Shown: piece by piece, positions 45,131-55,600 of the stretch
How the letters are laid out: every line of letters begins with the position of its first letter
How positions within the stretch are numbered: the stretch's first letter is position 1
Assembly (NCBI GenBank): GCA_020636075.1
Contig: JACJYO010000005.1
Location: forward strand, 186,001 to 250,000
Length of the DNA stretch: 64,000 nt
Direction: 5' to 3'
Origin: Lewinellaceae bacterium
Lineage (GTDB): Bacteria; Bacteroidota; Bacteroidia; Chitinophagales; Saprospiraceae
Translations under genes and position numbers: made by a program
Notes under the pieces: generated by a model
The model's input: only the letters and a program-made list of their open reading frames with translations
Database searches by the model: none
What the model was told of the DNA's origin: nothing

Positions 45131-45842
45131 CCAGGAGGTGTTGGAGAAAAGCCGGCTCGTTGTACGACTCGGTGTGGCCCATGGTGGTCACGAAAGCGCG
45201 GCCGCCATCAAACTCGTGGCACCAGGATACCGGGTGAAAAGCCCCCATTGTGCCGCCCTGGCAAGACGTTTCGTCGAGGGTCAGGAGCACTTCGACACCG
45301 GGGTCCAGATCGCGCAGGTTAAACCATTCGTCGCGGCGCGACCACTCCGCGTCGAGGTGGCGGGTCGCCGGGTGTTCGCGGTTTTGTACCTGCAGGCGCG
45401 CTTCCTGCACTTCCGTTTGGCCGTTAAAATGTGCGCCCACCAATTTGCCATACCAGTCCCATTTGTGTTCGGTGTCGATGGCGGTGTGAATGCCGACAAA
45501 ACCGCCACCGGCTTTTATGTAGCGTTCAAAGGCCCGTTCCTGTTCCGCGTTCAGCATATTGCCGGCAGTATTCAAAAACACCACAGCGGCGTAGCCACGC
45601 AGGCTGCTCTCGGTGAATGTTTTCGACACCTTTGCAATGTCGCGCACATCGGCACGCAAGCCGTTTTCGGCACACAACTGCTCCAGGGCTTCCATAGCCA
45701 CCGCCGTGCTTTCGTGGAGCACGATCTCTTCATTGGAAAATACCAGGACCCGTGGTTTCCCATCGATCCATTGGCAGCTTGAGAAAAAGCCGGCACAGCC
45801 AAAAACCAGAAATAGAAAAAAATAAGACGGCAACTTTGCCAT
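45066..45842 (-). pseudogene. Paralog 2, 5' part: ThuA-domain lipoprotein truncated by frameshift
   Basis: 258 residues from the ATG at 45842 (a TTG at 45857 is the weaker alternative). The signal peptide ends with FFSSC, a lipobox-like site. The ThuA domain is complete: PRVLVFSNEEIVLHEST, AVVFLNTAGNML, IHTAIDTEHKWDWYGK and FVTTMGHTESYNE. After QYAIGENR the frame departs from the paralogs and ends at 45066, while the correct continuation lies one frame over and overlaps it by 65 bp. On its own it could still be a secreted ThuA protein. Confidence 0.75.
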
Positions 45843-45897
45843 AGTATGCAGTTTCAACCAAGTACTGTTAAGTACTGTGCCAAAAGCATACCATATT

Positions 45898-48800
45898 TTA
45901 CAAATTAAACCGCACCCAATCGACTACGGCTACTTGTTTCGACGGATTGTTCTCATTTTTAAAAACAAAATAAAAATCGTGAAAGGACCGGTCAACCGGC
46001 CAGGCCGATTGTGCCAGCGGCAAGGTAATTTGAGTAAATTCCATTGTTTTTTCACCATGCACCGCCTGAACCGGTGCTGAGCCTACCAGTGAGCCATCTG
46101 GACCGTCGAGGTGCAGTTCTACCCTGCCGCCGCCAATTTTTTGAGCGCCCAAACCCGAACCCAAGCCGATCGCCACGGAATACACTCCCCGCAGGTCGCA
46201 GTGTTTGAACATAAAAAAACTGTTGTGCCGAATTTCATGTAAAACAACGGTGTCGCCCTTGAATGGCCGAAAGCTGCGTACTTCAGCAGTCATGCTATCA
46301 GCTTGTTCAGCTTGCTGAAATGCCGGGCGCAACACCAGCGTTTCCTGAGCACTGAGTGCGCTTTGCCAGCGGCTGCCCCGGTCCTGATAACTGGCCTGAA
46401 GCACGAAGTTTCCCGGCGCCGTTTTTTTTGTTTTGGAGCCAGGTTGGGGCAATTGCAAAACATATTTACCGCGCAGCGGTACCGACTCTACCGGCTTGGA
46501 CGGTGCTCCGAGCGAAAGTATCCAGCGGATCATTTCACCAACGTCGCTGTTGCTCAACTGCGGGTGGGCGCTCATGACCGTTTGGCCCCAATTTCCGGCA
46601 CCACCCCGGATGACTTTCAACGACAGGTCGCGCACGGCAATCTCATTTTTCTGGTAACGCCTGGCGATCGCCTGATAGGCCGGGCCATTTACCTGGCGGT
46701 CGACAGCATGGCAACTGCTGCAATCGGAGGCGTCGATCAATAACTTGCCGCGCGCATACTCCGCCTGTTGGCGACCAGCCAGGTGCCCCTGCGCAATTTG
46801 GGTGATATCGAAGCCCGTTTCAAGGTAATCGATGGTGGCGGTGACCGTTTGTGCATCAATTTCACCCCGCGCCAGGGACCCGTCCTCCCGGTCGAGCACC
46901 TGAAGTTGGTAGTGCAAGGTGGAACCAGGCTCATAAAAACTGCGATTTTTTCCATTGAAATCCCAAAAGACAAGTGGCGGATCGTTGCCGACCAGTATGG
47001 TTTGGCGCGCCAGCGCCGAGGCACCTTGGGCGTCTGTCACTTTCAGTACCACCTCGTAGGTGCCGGGTTTTTCGAAGGTATGGGAAATGCTGTCGGCCAA
47101 ACTTGTTCCACGCCCTGAGGTAAAACCCGGGTTTGTAGCAGCCAGTACTTTTTTGTTGGTCGCAATTTTTTGCATGGGGCTGCCGTCGTCAAAATTGATT
47201 TCATAAAACAACCGGTCGTGCTCGGGGTCTTCCGTTCCGGCAGTTGAAAACACCACACTAAGCGGCGCGGCGCCGGCAGTTTTATCCGCCAGCAACACCG
47301 GATTGGGCGGGCGGTTGCCACGCACATAATCGATCCGGCTTAGGCGGGCATCGGGATTCGAGGAAAACCACTGCTTGCCGTATTCCAGGAGCCACAACGC
47401 ACCGCTCTTGTCGACCAGCATATCCATTGGGCGCGAAAGCTGAATATGCCGGGCCAGGGGTTCCATTCGGCTGAAATTGCCGAGTGAGTCGAGGGTAACC
47501 GCCTGCATCCAACCGCGCATCCAGTCGTACATGATCAGTTTTCCATCGTAATGTTGGGGGAAACGCGTTTCAGCGGCATACTGGTCGCAGTAATACACCG
47601 GGCCGGCCATGGCATTGCGCGAGCCATTCCCAACCAGTGGAAAAATTTCCGAGTTGCCATAAGGATACCAGACCATGGCAGGCTGAGCGGCAGGCAAATA
47701 TTGACTTCCGGTATTGTTGACGGAAGTATTTATGGGCTTACGGACATCGAATGCAGCACCGGATTTTTCCGTGTTGAAATCGTAATCGCGGTAGGCCTGG
47801 TTATCCCCGACAAAATAGGGCCAGCCGAAAAAACCGGACGTACGGGCGCGGTTCACCTCGTCGAAACCGGAAGGGCCGCGCAGGCTGTCGGGATCACCGG
47901 CATCGGGGCCAACCTCTCCCCAGAACAACAGGCCGCGCCGGTTATCGAGCGACATCCGAAACGGGTTTCGGCAACCCATAATATAAATTTCGGGAGCCAC
48001 GGCCCCCTTTCCGGGCCAATTGGTCGTGCTTAAGTTGCCCGGCGGGCAAGTGTAGGAGCCGTCGGGCAAGGGTCGGATACGCAATATTTTGCCGCGCAGG
48101 TCCATGGCGTTGCCCGCCGAGCGTTGAGCGTCCCAGGCACTGCGCCCGGGGCGTTCGTCGATGGGGTCATATCCGTTCGATGCGAACGGGTTAGTGTTGT
48201 CGCCGGTAGAGAGATACAAATTGCCCTGGGCATCAAACTCGATACAACCGGCAGCATGGCAGCACTCGTCGCGCTGAACAGGCACTTCGAGCAGCACCTG
48301 TTCCGAGGCGCGGTCGAGGGTGTCGGCCACAAAGCGAAAGCGGGCCAGCCGGTTGCGCGGATTGCCCTCGGGCGGCGAATAGTACAGGTAAATCCAGTGA
48401 TTATCCGCCCAGTTGGGGTCGAGGGCCAGTCCGAGCAGCCCGTCTTCATGCCCGTCATGAACCGGCAATTTGTAGGCGATCGTCATCAGGCCGGTGTTTG
48501 GGTTAAATATTTTGATGGCGCCACGGCGTTCGATCAGCAGGATTTTCCCATCGGGAAACATATCGAATTCCATAGGTTCATTGAGGTTTTCGACCAACAC
48601 TGTTTTAATGAAACGCGATTGATCGGGCAATTCCGGGGTGCGGCACAGATCGTACCGAAGGCGGTGGTTTGTGCCGATGGCGTATTGCAAGCCGCCGAGG
48701 ATGTGTTTCAAAAAATCCGGCTCACTGAACGAACTTTCCGTATGGCCAATCGCCGTGTAAAATGCCCGTCCGCCGTCAAAGTCGTGGTACCACGACAGCG

Positions 48801-49422
48801 GGTGGTTGGCTCCCATGGTACCACCCTGGTAGCTGTTTTCATCCGCGTTGAGCAACACCGTGACTGCCGGATTGAGGTTGCGGAGGTTGTACCATTCGCC
48901 GGTGCGTTTCCAGGTATCGCCGAGGTGTTTTGTGGCTGGGTGGTCGTGCGTTTTCACGTCGATCGTCCCTTCCTGAATAGCCGGATGGTTAACAAAATAG
49001 GCCCCGACCAATTCCCCATACCAGCCCCAACCGTACTCGGTATCGGTGGCCGAATGAATGCCCACAAAGCCACCGCCCGCCTGAATATAGCGTTCGAAAG
49101 CAACCTCCTGATCGGGGTTCAAGACGTCGCCGGTAGTGCTTAAAAAAACGACGGCTGCATACCGGCACAGATTTTTTTCATTAAAATCGTCGGCATTTTC
49201 CGTTGAATCCATCAGCATGCCGTTCTCCTGGCAAAGCCGGCGCAGGGCTGCTACCCCGGCGGGAATACTGGCATGTCGATAGGCCGCTGTTTTTGAAAAT
49301 ACCAGGATACGCGGCGGCAGATCATCGGTATGGCATTTCGCTGAGGTGAAAAAGATGGCCAGCAAAAGAAATTGGCCGATGTGGCGAAGCCCCCAATGGG
49401 TTTTACTGATCAAATTGTGCAT
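45898..49422 (-). CDS. ThuA / sugar dehydrogenase / PKD / cytochrome c multidomain protein, paralog 3
   Basis: 1174 residues, the longest and most complete copy. An N-terminal hydrophobic export signal (FLLLAIFFTSAKC) is followed by ThuA (~36-250; IHSATDTEYGWGWYGE, FYTAIGHTESSFSEP) and a glucose/sorbosone dehydrogenase propeller (~270-700; MEFDMFPDGKILLIERRGA). A PKD domain (~704-815; INFDDGSPMQK, HTFEKPGTYEVVLKVTDAQG) follows, then cytochrome c with CSSCH at ~901 and MSAHPQL, and a CBM6-like C-terminus. It is the first gene of the same-strand run 49422 to 39286 and diverges from the SUMF1-like gene across only 35 bp. Exact substrate unknown. Confidence 0.87.
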   Translation of the reverse strand: MHNLISKTHWGLRHIGQFLLLAIFFTSAKCHTDDLPPRILVFSKTAAYRHASIPAGVAALRRLCQENGMLMDSTENADDFNEKNLCRYAAVVFLSTTGDVLNPDQEVAFERYIQAGGGFVGIHSATDTEYGWGWYGELVGAYFVNHPAIQEGTIDVKTHDHPATKHLGDTWKRTGEWYNLRNLNPAVTVLLNADENSYQGGTMGANHPLSWYHDFDGGRAFYTAIGHTESSFSEPDFLKHILGGLQYAIGTNHRLRYDLCRTPELPDQSRFIKTVLVENLNEPMEFDMFPDGKILLIERRGAIKIFNPNTGLMTIAYKLPVHDGHEDGLLGLALDPNWADNHWIYLYYSPPEGNPRNRLARFRFVADTLDRASEQVLLEVPVQRDECCHAAGCIEFDAQGNLYLSTGDNTNPFASNGYDPIDERPGRSAWDAQRSAGNAMDLRGKILRIRPLPDGSYTCPPGNLSTTNWPGKGAVAPEIYIMGCRNPFRMSLDNRRGLLFWGEVGPDAGDPDSLRGPSGFDEVNRARTSGFFGWPYFVGDNQAYRDYDFNTEKSGAAFDVRKPINTSVNNTGSQYLPAAQPAMVWYPYGNSEIFPLVGNGSRNAMAGPVYYCDQYAAETRFPQHYDGKLIMYDWMRGWMQAVTLDSLGNFSRMEPLARHIQLSRPMDMLVDKSGALWLLEYGKQWFSSNPDARLSRIDYVRGNRPPNPVLLADKTAGAAPLSVVFSTAGTEDPEHDRLFYEINFDDGSPMQKIATNKKVLAATNPGFTSGRGTSLADSISHTFEKPGTYEVVLKVTDAQGASALARQTILVGNDPPLVFWDFNGKNRSFYEPGSTLHYQLQVLDREDGSLARGEIDAQTVTATIDYLETGFDITQIAQGHLAGRQQAEYARGKLLIDASDCSSCHAVDRQVNGPAYQAIARRYQKNEIAVRDLSLKVIRGGAGNWGQTVMSAHPQLSNSDVGEMIRWILSLGAPSKPVESVPLRGKYVLQLPQPGSKTKKTAPGNFVLQASYQDRGSRWQSALSAQETLVLRPAFQQAEQADSMTAEVRSFRPFKGDTVVLHEIRHNSFFMFKHCDLRGVYSVAIGLGSGLGAQKIGGGRVELHLDGPDGSLVGSAPVQAVHGEKTMEFTQITLPLAQSAWPVDRSFHDFYFVFKNENNPSKQVAVVDWVRFNL

Positions 49423-49457
49423 GGTATTATTTCAACGTTGTCTTAAAAGCAGGTTCT

Positions 49458-50336
49458 ATGTTGTTGATTTTCTGGCTGTCCATTTTTTCTCCCGGTATCT
49501 TCACTCAGGCAGTACCGGAATATCCCGAGCTTGTCTTCATCGAAGGCGGCAGTTTTAGCCTGGGCGATTCGCTGGGTGACGCCGACGAAAAGCCGGTTCA
49601 CAATGTTCGTGTCAGCAATTTTTATTTTGGAAAAACAGAGGTCACGCTGGCGCAATTTCAGGAATTTATTCAAACCTCCGGCTATCAAACCGATGCCGAA
49701 CGTGGCGAAGGCAGTTATTGCTGGGGCCCGTTGGGTTGGAACCAAAAATCCGGAGTCTGCTGGCGGCATGATGAAAAGGGCGATCTACGCCCTGTTACGG
49801 CCGCAGCCTTTCCCGTTTTGCATGTCAGTTGGCAGGATGCCGCCCAATATTGCAATTGGCTGAGTTTGCAGCAAAACCTTGCACTGGCATATCGATTCCA
49901 AGGCGATTCCGTGTTGATTGATCCGGCCGCTGCCGGCTACCGATTGCCCACTGAGGCCGAATGGGAATATGCCGCCAAGGCCGGGGGCACTTTCCCGTAT
50001 GCCGGGAGTGCCCGGCTCCATGCCGTTGGATGGTATGCCGGGAATGCCCAAAAAGGTGCGCATCCGGTCGGGCAAAAAGCAGCCAATGCATTCGGCGTGT
50101 TCGACTGTTCGGGCAACGTTTGGGAATGGTGTCAGGACTGGTATGATGCCACGGCCTATGCCGCTGCTACCGATACGCTGAATCCGCGAGGGCCACATGC
50201 TGGCAGTGCCCGTGTAGTGCGTGGCGGTTCCTGGAGCAACAATCCGGCCCACTGCCGGGCCAGCAACCGCAGCAGCCGTTTCCCGGATGCGCGCGATTGC
50301 AACCTGGGTTTCCGGGTAGCGCGCAACGGTAAGTGA
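49458..50336 (+). CDS. Formylglycine-generating-enzyme-like (SUMF1 domain) protein
   Basis: 292 residues. A short hydrophobic signal is followed by one SUMF1/FGE-sulfatase domain. It starts with ELVFIEGGSFSLGDS and continues with GKTEVTLAQFQEFI, PVLHVSWQDAAQYCNWLS, GYRLPTEAEWEYAAKAGG, FDCSGNVWEWCQDWY and VVRGGSWSNNP, ending with NLGFRVAR. True FGE activates sulfatases by oxidising a Cys, but many Bacteroidota members are ligand-binding or GldK/PorK-like relatives. No sulfatase gene is seen here, so catalysis is uncertain. It diverges from paralog 3, hinting at joint control. The stop codon runs into a short TGATGAGTGA-type repeat. Confidence 0.85.
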   Translation: MLLIFWLSIFSPGIFTQAVPEYPELVFIEGGSFSLGDSLGDADEKPVHNVRVSNFYFGKTEVTLAQFQEFIQTSGYQTDAERGEGSYCWGPLGWNQKSGVCWRHDEKGDLRPVTAAAFPVLHVSWQDAAQYCNWLSLQQNLALAYRFQGDSVLIDPAAAGYRLPTEAEWEYAAKAGGTFPYAGSARLHAVGWYAGNAQKGAHPVGQKAANAFGVFDCSGNVWEWCQDWYDATAYAAATDTLNPRGPHAGSARVVRGGSWSNNPAHCRASNRSSRFPDARDCNLGFRVARNGK

Positions 50337-50360
50337 TGAGTGATAAGTGATGAGTGATGA
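50333..50360. repeat. Short tandem repeat (AGTGATGAGTGATA type)
   Basis: AAGTGATGAGTGATAAGTGA and following TGAGTGATGA start at the stop codon of the SUMF1-like gene. It is a low-complexity direct repeat of ~14-bp units. Confidence 0.7.
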
Positions 50361-50414
50361 ACATTCGATTCATCTAGAACGATTCAGGTTGGATTAGCCC
50401 ATCAAATTTTAGCA

Positions 50415-50981
50415 CTATCCTGTTTTTTTTAGCAGCGTAAGATTCTGGATAAAAATTTGATTCCCGGAATTTGCAATCTGTGTATCTAGCCAGATATGTA
50501 GTATTTCTTCATTGCTGAAAATCGCGACCAAAAGTTGTTTTATCAAAAAAAGCGCCGTCTCGGTTTGCGGGGAATGCAGGTTACTCATAATCGGTTTGAC
50601 CAGGTTGAAATTACCCGAACATTTTTTTGACAAGACGGCAAAACAGGGGAACATCCAGTCGAATTCGTCACCGGCGCCGTCCGGGTGTTCGCTTATAAAA
50701 TTGAAATGCTCAATATTGGCGATGAGGAGTGAATCTGCAAGAAAAGTTTGCGTTGCGGCGAGGGTTCCCAGTGCATAAAGGCGGTCGGGTTTGCGCAATT
50801 TTTCACTTTCTACAATCGCAAACAGGAGAGCAGTCATTGAATCGATTTCGAGTCGGCAGGTAGCTATATTTTTTGCTACAGCATCTACCTCGGATCGTAT
50901 ATTGACTGAAGGTTGCGCGAGGGCGACAGAGTGAAAAATCAGCAGCAGAACCGTAATAGGCAGGTTTGTCATATTGGCCAT
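50415..50981 (-). CDS. Hypothetical secreted protein
   Basis: 188 residues. An N-terminal signal peptide (ITVLLLIFHSVALAQ) with likely cleavage after ALA precedes a mostly helical protein. Helices include IATCRLEIDSMTALLFAIV and TALFLIKQLLVAIFSNEE. Two Cys residues (FPCFAVLSKKCSG) could form a disulfide. I do not recognise a family. It starts 78 bp downstream of susD on the same strand but beyond a terminator, so it is probably a separate unit. Confidence 0.6.
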   Translation of the reverse strand: MANMTNLPITVLLLIFHSVALAQPSVNIRSEVDAVAKNIATCRLEIDSMTALLFAIVESEKLRKPDRLYALGTLAATQTFLADSLLIANIEHFNFISEHPDGAGDEFDWMFPCFAVLSKKCSGNFNLVKPIMSNLHSPQTETALFLIKQLLVAIFSNEEILHIWLDTQIANSGNQIFIQNLTLLKKTG

Positions 50982-50989
50982 TTTATTAA

Positions 50990-51028
50990 ATAAAAAACGG
51001 CGGCTACAGCAAACAGCTGCAACCGCCG
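50990..51028 (-). terminator. Rho-independent terminator of the susCD operon
   Basis: On the minus strand CGGCGG...CCGCCG (50998-51028) forms a strong stem around a GCAGCTG-containing loop and is followed by TTTTTTATTT. It lies ~30 bp after the susD stop. Confidence 0.85.
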
Positions 51029-51058
51029 AAAATACTTAACTCAAAAAAGTCGTAAACC

Positions 51059-52648
51059 TCAATAACCGGGGTTCTGCTGCGCAGCGAGCACCGGGTTGGT
51101 ATTCAGCTCCGAAACCGGGATCGGCCAAACGAAACGATAGTCATCGTAGGGTATCGCCGGTTGACCCAGCGTGCCGGTATAATTCCCGTTGGCGTCATAG
51201 TTGAGGCCGGGCGCCCAGCTGGCAAAAGTCGTCTGGTTGTAGAGCACTTTCGCCGGAATGCCTCCGGTCGAGAAATCCGGGTCATTGGCCAGGCGGTGAA
51301 TGTCGGCCCAACGGCGGCCTTCAGCGAGCAGCTCGATCCGGCGTTCGTTCAACACAGCTTGCAGCATAGCTTTGGCATCGGCAAAAGAGCCCACCGTGTA
51401 CTGCTTGGCTGGATCCGTAACGGCGCGGTTGCGCACCATGTTGAGCGGTGCCAGTGCGGCATTCATATCGGGTGAAGCCACGCGGAGGTGGGCTTCGGCT
51501 ACATTCAACAGCACTTCAGCATAACGGATGATCGGGTTCCAGTCGTCCTGTGTTGTGATGTTGCGGTATTTATTACTGAAATACGCGCGACCATTGTGCT
51601 TGTTCACCTGGGTGCGGCGCAAATCATCGGCATCCCAGAATGGCGCATTGAAAATAATCGGGCTCACAGCGACCAGGGCACGACCTGGCGACACGGAGTA
51701 CATGACCGGCAAAGCGCCGTTGACACCACCATTATCCACACTCGAATTTTCAATGGAAAAAATCGACTCGGTGTTGGACGTATAGCTGGCAAAGGGCCCC
51801 TCCGGAGTTGTGGTCAGGCTGTACGGGCTACCGCTGGACAGTTTATTGCCTTCGGCAATGACATCACTCCAGCGACCCATGTGCAGATAAATGCGGGTTT
51901 TCAAGGCAATAGCGGCGCCCGAAGTTGCCCGGCTGATATTGAGCGTACCCGCGCGCGAAGCAGGCAGGTTTTGCTCGGCAAAATTCAGATCTTCAATCAG
52001 CAGGTCGTAGCATTCTTTCACCGTATTGCGGCCCTGCCCGGCAGCGGCATCTTTGGCTGCTGCTGTATTTACAGCACGGGTACGGTACGGCACACCCAGG
52101 TGCGAAGCATCAGCTGTGTGTTTGTAGGGCCGGGCAAAATGCACCAGCAATTCATGGTGGGCCAGGGCACGCAGAAAGCGCCCTTCACCTTCGTAGCTCT
52201 TGGCTTGTGCTTCCGTGAGCACGCCGGCTGCTTGTGCACCCTGAACCCCTTCAATAACGATGTTGGCCTTGTTGATCAGGCTGTACAAAGTTTCCCACTG
52301 GTACACGTTGTTGGCCGTGGTCGGGTTGTAGGTAGCCTGATAAGTGATGGCGTAGAAAGTTGCCACATTGAGCATGTCTTCGCCACGGTTATCGCCTTGC
52401 TCCACATTGGCTGCGCCAAACGGGTAGCCACGCACGGCTCCACCGGCATAGAAGCCGCTTTGCGCAGCGTCGTATACCCCAACCATGGAGAGCGCGCAAC
52501 GTTCGGGTGAGGAGAATGCCGCTGTTTCGGTAATGCGATCATACGGCTGAATATCCGTCACGTCCTTATCGCAGGAGCTTGCAACAGCGCTTATTGCCAG
52601 GGCCGCCGCAAGGGTGCGCAGGTATATTGTTGTTTTGATATTTTTCAT
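51059..52648 (-). CDS. RagB/SusD family outer-membrane nutrient-uptake lipoprotein
   Basis: 529 residues. The signal peptide ends with the lipobox AVASSC, so the mature protein is a surface lipoprotein. SusD features are present: an N-terminal TPR-like helical region (FSSPERCALSMVGVYDAAQ, WETLYSLINKANIVIEGV), GEGRFLRALAHHELLVHFARPY and the C-terminal YDDYRFVWPIPVSELNTNP. SusD caps the SusC channel and binds the glycan or other polymer outside the cell. It follows susC after 19 bp and ends before a strong terminator. Confidence 0.94.
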   Translation of the reverse strand: MKNIKTTIYLRTLAAALAISAVASSCDKDVTDIQPYDRITETAAFSSPERCALSMVGVYDAAQSGFYAGGAVRGYPFGAANVEQGDNRGEDMLNVATFYAITYQATYNPTTANNVYQWETLYSLINKANIVIEGVQGAQAAGVLTEAQAKSYEGEGRFLRALAHHELLVHFARPYKHTADASHLGVPYRTRAVNTAAAKDAAAGQGRNTVKECYDLLIEDLNFAEQNLPASRAGTLNISRATSGAAIALKTRIYLHMGRWSDVIAEGNKLSSGSPYSLTTTPEGPFASYTSNTESIFSIENSSVDNGGVNGALPVMYSVSPGRALVAVSPIIFNAPFWDADDLRRTQVNKHNGRAYFSNKYRNITTQDDWNPIIRYAEVLLNVAEAHLRVASPDMNAALAPLNMVRNRAVTDPAKQYTVGSFADAKAMLQAVLNERRIELLAEGRRWADIHRLANDPDFSTGGIPAKVLYNQTTFASWAPGLNYDANGNYTGTLGQPAIPYDDYRFVWPIPVSELNTNPVLAAQQNPGY

Positions 52649-52667
52649 TTTTTACGTGTTTTTTTGT

Positions 52668-55600
52668 TTAGAAACCTAGGTTCGCGCCAACGGTGAATAC
52701 CTGTTGTTGCGGGTTGCCGTTGAAGTCCACACCAAATCCGTTGGTATTGGTTTCAGGGTCGAGACCCGAATAGCCGGTGATGGTCAGCAGATTTTGCGCC
52801 TGCACGAAAATGCGCAGCGATTCAATATTGGCACGGCGGGTGAGTGTTTTGGGCATGGTATAACCGATTGCCACATTGGCCAGGCGAAGGAAGTCGCCTT
52901 TTTCCACCCAGCGGGTAGATGCCACACTTGGGTTGTTCACCGTGTTGCTGGCGTTCAGGCGCAATTTGGGTGTTTGGCCGTCGCCCGGGTTTTCCGGACT
53001 TTGCCAGCGGCCCAAAATATCCGTGCCATTGTTGTTGAATGCTTGTTCCATCAGGTCGACGCGCGTGCGGTTCATGATCATATTACCACCGGAGAAACGC
53101 ATAAAGACGTTCAGGTCGAAAGCGCCGAGGTAGAAATTGTTATCAAAACCGCCAAACCATTTCGGGAGGGCCGAACCAAGTACCCGGCGGTCTGTCGACG
53201 TGGAAAGCGTAGCTGCTGCCCCGGTTGCACCGGGCTCGTCCGGATTGAATACGGTGTATGCACCTGAAACGATATTTTGCTGCACCAGGCTGCCGTCGGC
53301 TTTCTGATACACCGGGTTTCCGTTGGCAGGATTGACGCCGTAGTAGTCGAAGCCGTAAATGGCGTTGATCGATTCACCTGCCCGAATGATGTTATAGTCG
53401 CCGGTGATATCCTGGTCGGTACCGTCGTTATTTTTTACCAGCGACAGCACTTCATTGTTTTGCGTTGTGAAGTTCACGCTGGTATTCCAACGGAAATTTC
53501 CACTGCGCAGCACCAGTGCATCAATGGTGAATTCGATACCGTCGCCACGCATGTTGCCGATGTTGGTGAAAATACGGTTGCCCGGAATCCCCAAAGACGG
53601 AGCAGTGGGTGCGCTGAGAATAATCTGGTCGTTGTCCTGGCGCCAGTATGCAACGGAAGCGTTGATACGGCCATCAAACAAACCGAAGTCTACTCCAAAG
53701 TCCATTTTTTTCTGCGATTCCCACTGCAGGCCGTCGTTACCGAAGTTGTTGTAGGTGATCCCGTTTTGCAAACCATAAGGTGCAGAGCCATAAGAACCGA
53801 TGTACGGGTAATTGCCAATGCGCACGTTGCCCACCTCGGCATAGGAGCCGCGCAGGCGGAGGTCGGAAACCACATTGGCCAGGCTTCCGCCCCAAAAACC
53901 TTCTTCGGAAATACGCCAGGCAAAGGAAGCGCCGGGGAAATAACCAACGCGGTTGGCCTCAGCCAGCGACGAGAGTGCATCGCGGCGAATAGATGCGCTG
54001 ATGTAGTACCTGCGGGCGAAATTGTAGTTCACGCGGCCGAGATAGGAAGCAATTCCATTTTCCCCAATCCCGCCATCAATTTCCTGATTGGCATAGGTAC
54101 CGCTAACGATATTTTCCTGGAAAAAGCGGTCGGAAAGGTCAGACACCTGCGTCTGGTAAAACGTATTCCGCTCTTTTTGGTATTCCTGCAACACCGTGAG
54201 GTCGAGGTTATGTTTTTCCCCAAATTGGTGGCTGTAGGTCAGCAGGTTCTGCCAGTTCCAACGGAGCGAAGGCGAAAAAGCCTGCGAAATCCGGCCATTG
54301 GCCGAAAAACCGTCGCCGTGACGTGGGTCCTGGAAGAGATAGTCGTCTACATAGTTTCCGTCGATACCGATCTGGGTGCGGAAAGTCAGGCCTTTTAGCA
54401 GCCCGATTTCGGCGTAGACGTTGCCCAGCAGGCGGGTGTTGTCGGAACGGCGTTTGTCATTGTCCAGCACAAAACGCTGGTTCGGGATACCGTTGGCGAT
54501 TTCGATCCGGTTGTTGCCTCGGCCCAGCGTGCGCGGGTTGATTTCGTCAATGTTGTAACCGGTCGGATCGTTTGGATCGTATACCGGTACGTTCGGCATC
54601 ATACGCATGACGGCGAAGGTGTTCCCCGACAAGTTGTTCGAACCGGTAAGCGGTCCCTTGTTTTCCTGGCGGGTAACACCGCTGGAGAAACCGATCTTCA
54701 GCCATTTGTTTACTTTTTGGTCGATGTTGGCGCGGAAAGAATAGCGCCGAAGGCTGTTTGCCACGGAGATGCCCTCTTGGTCAGAATAACCAAGCGAGAA
54801 ATAGTAGTTTGTAAAATCCGTACCACCAGATACGGAGAACACATGGCTGTGTTGCATCGCCGTGCGGAAAACGGCATCCTGCCAATCGGTATTTACCACA
54901 TTGCCCTGGGCATCGTACATCAGATTGGCGATGGGAACAGTATCGCCAGTGTTTAGGCTTTTTTCATTGTTAATCATCACAAATTGTTCGGCGTCAAGCA
55001 AGTCAAACAAGTTGGTGGCACGCGCCATACCGACGTACATATCGTAGTTAAACTTGGGCTTGCCTTTTTTACCCCGCTTGGTTGTGATCAGCAATACGCC
55101 GTTGGCGGCCCGCGAGCCATAAATGGCTGTGGCTGCGCCGTCTTTCAGAATTTCATACGACTCAATGTCGGAAGGATTGAGGTCGCCCAAAGCGTTTTTC
55201 GGAGTAAAGCCGCCTTGATTGCCATCGTAAATCGGTACACCATCCACTACTACCAAAGGTGCCGTGCCGGAGGATATCGAGTTTACGCCCCGGATACGAA
55301 TCTGCGGCGGCGCGCCCAAGAGGCCACTGGGTGGCGTTACCTGCACACCGGCTGCCCGGCCAGCCAATTGCTGGTCGAAGCTGGGCGTAGCCAGATTAGC
55401 CAGACTTTCGCCTTTTACCTGGGAAATGGAGCCTGTTACGTCGCGCTTCAATTGCGTGCCATAACCGACCACAACTACCTCATCAAGGTAAGCACTGGAA
55501 GGTTCCAATACGACGTTGTACACATCCGATGTGATCGGCAACTCCTGGGCCTGAAAACCCGTGTAGGAAAACCGGATTGCCGTGGCGCCATCAGGAATTT

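Noticed and set aside
49458..50336. Sulfatase-activating system
   Set aside because: No sulfatase gene with a CxPxR motif is visible in the window, so only a SUMF1-like domain is called.
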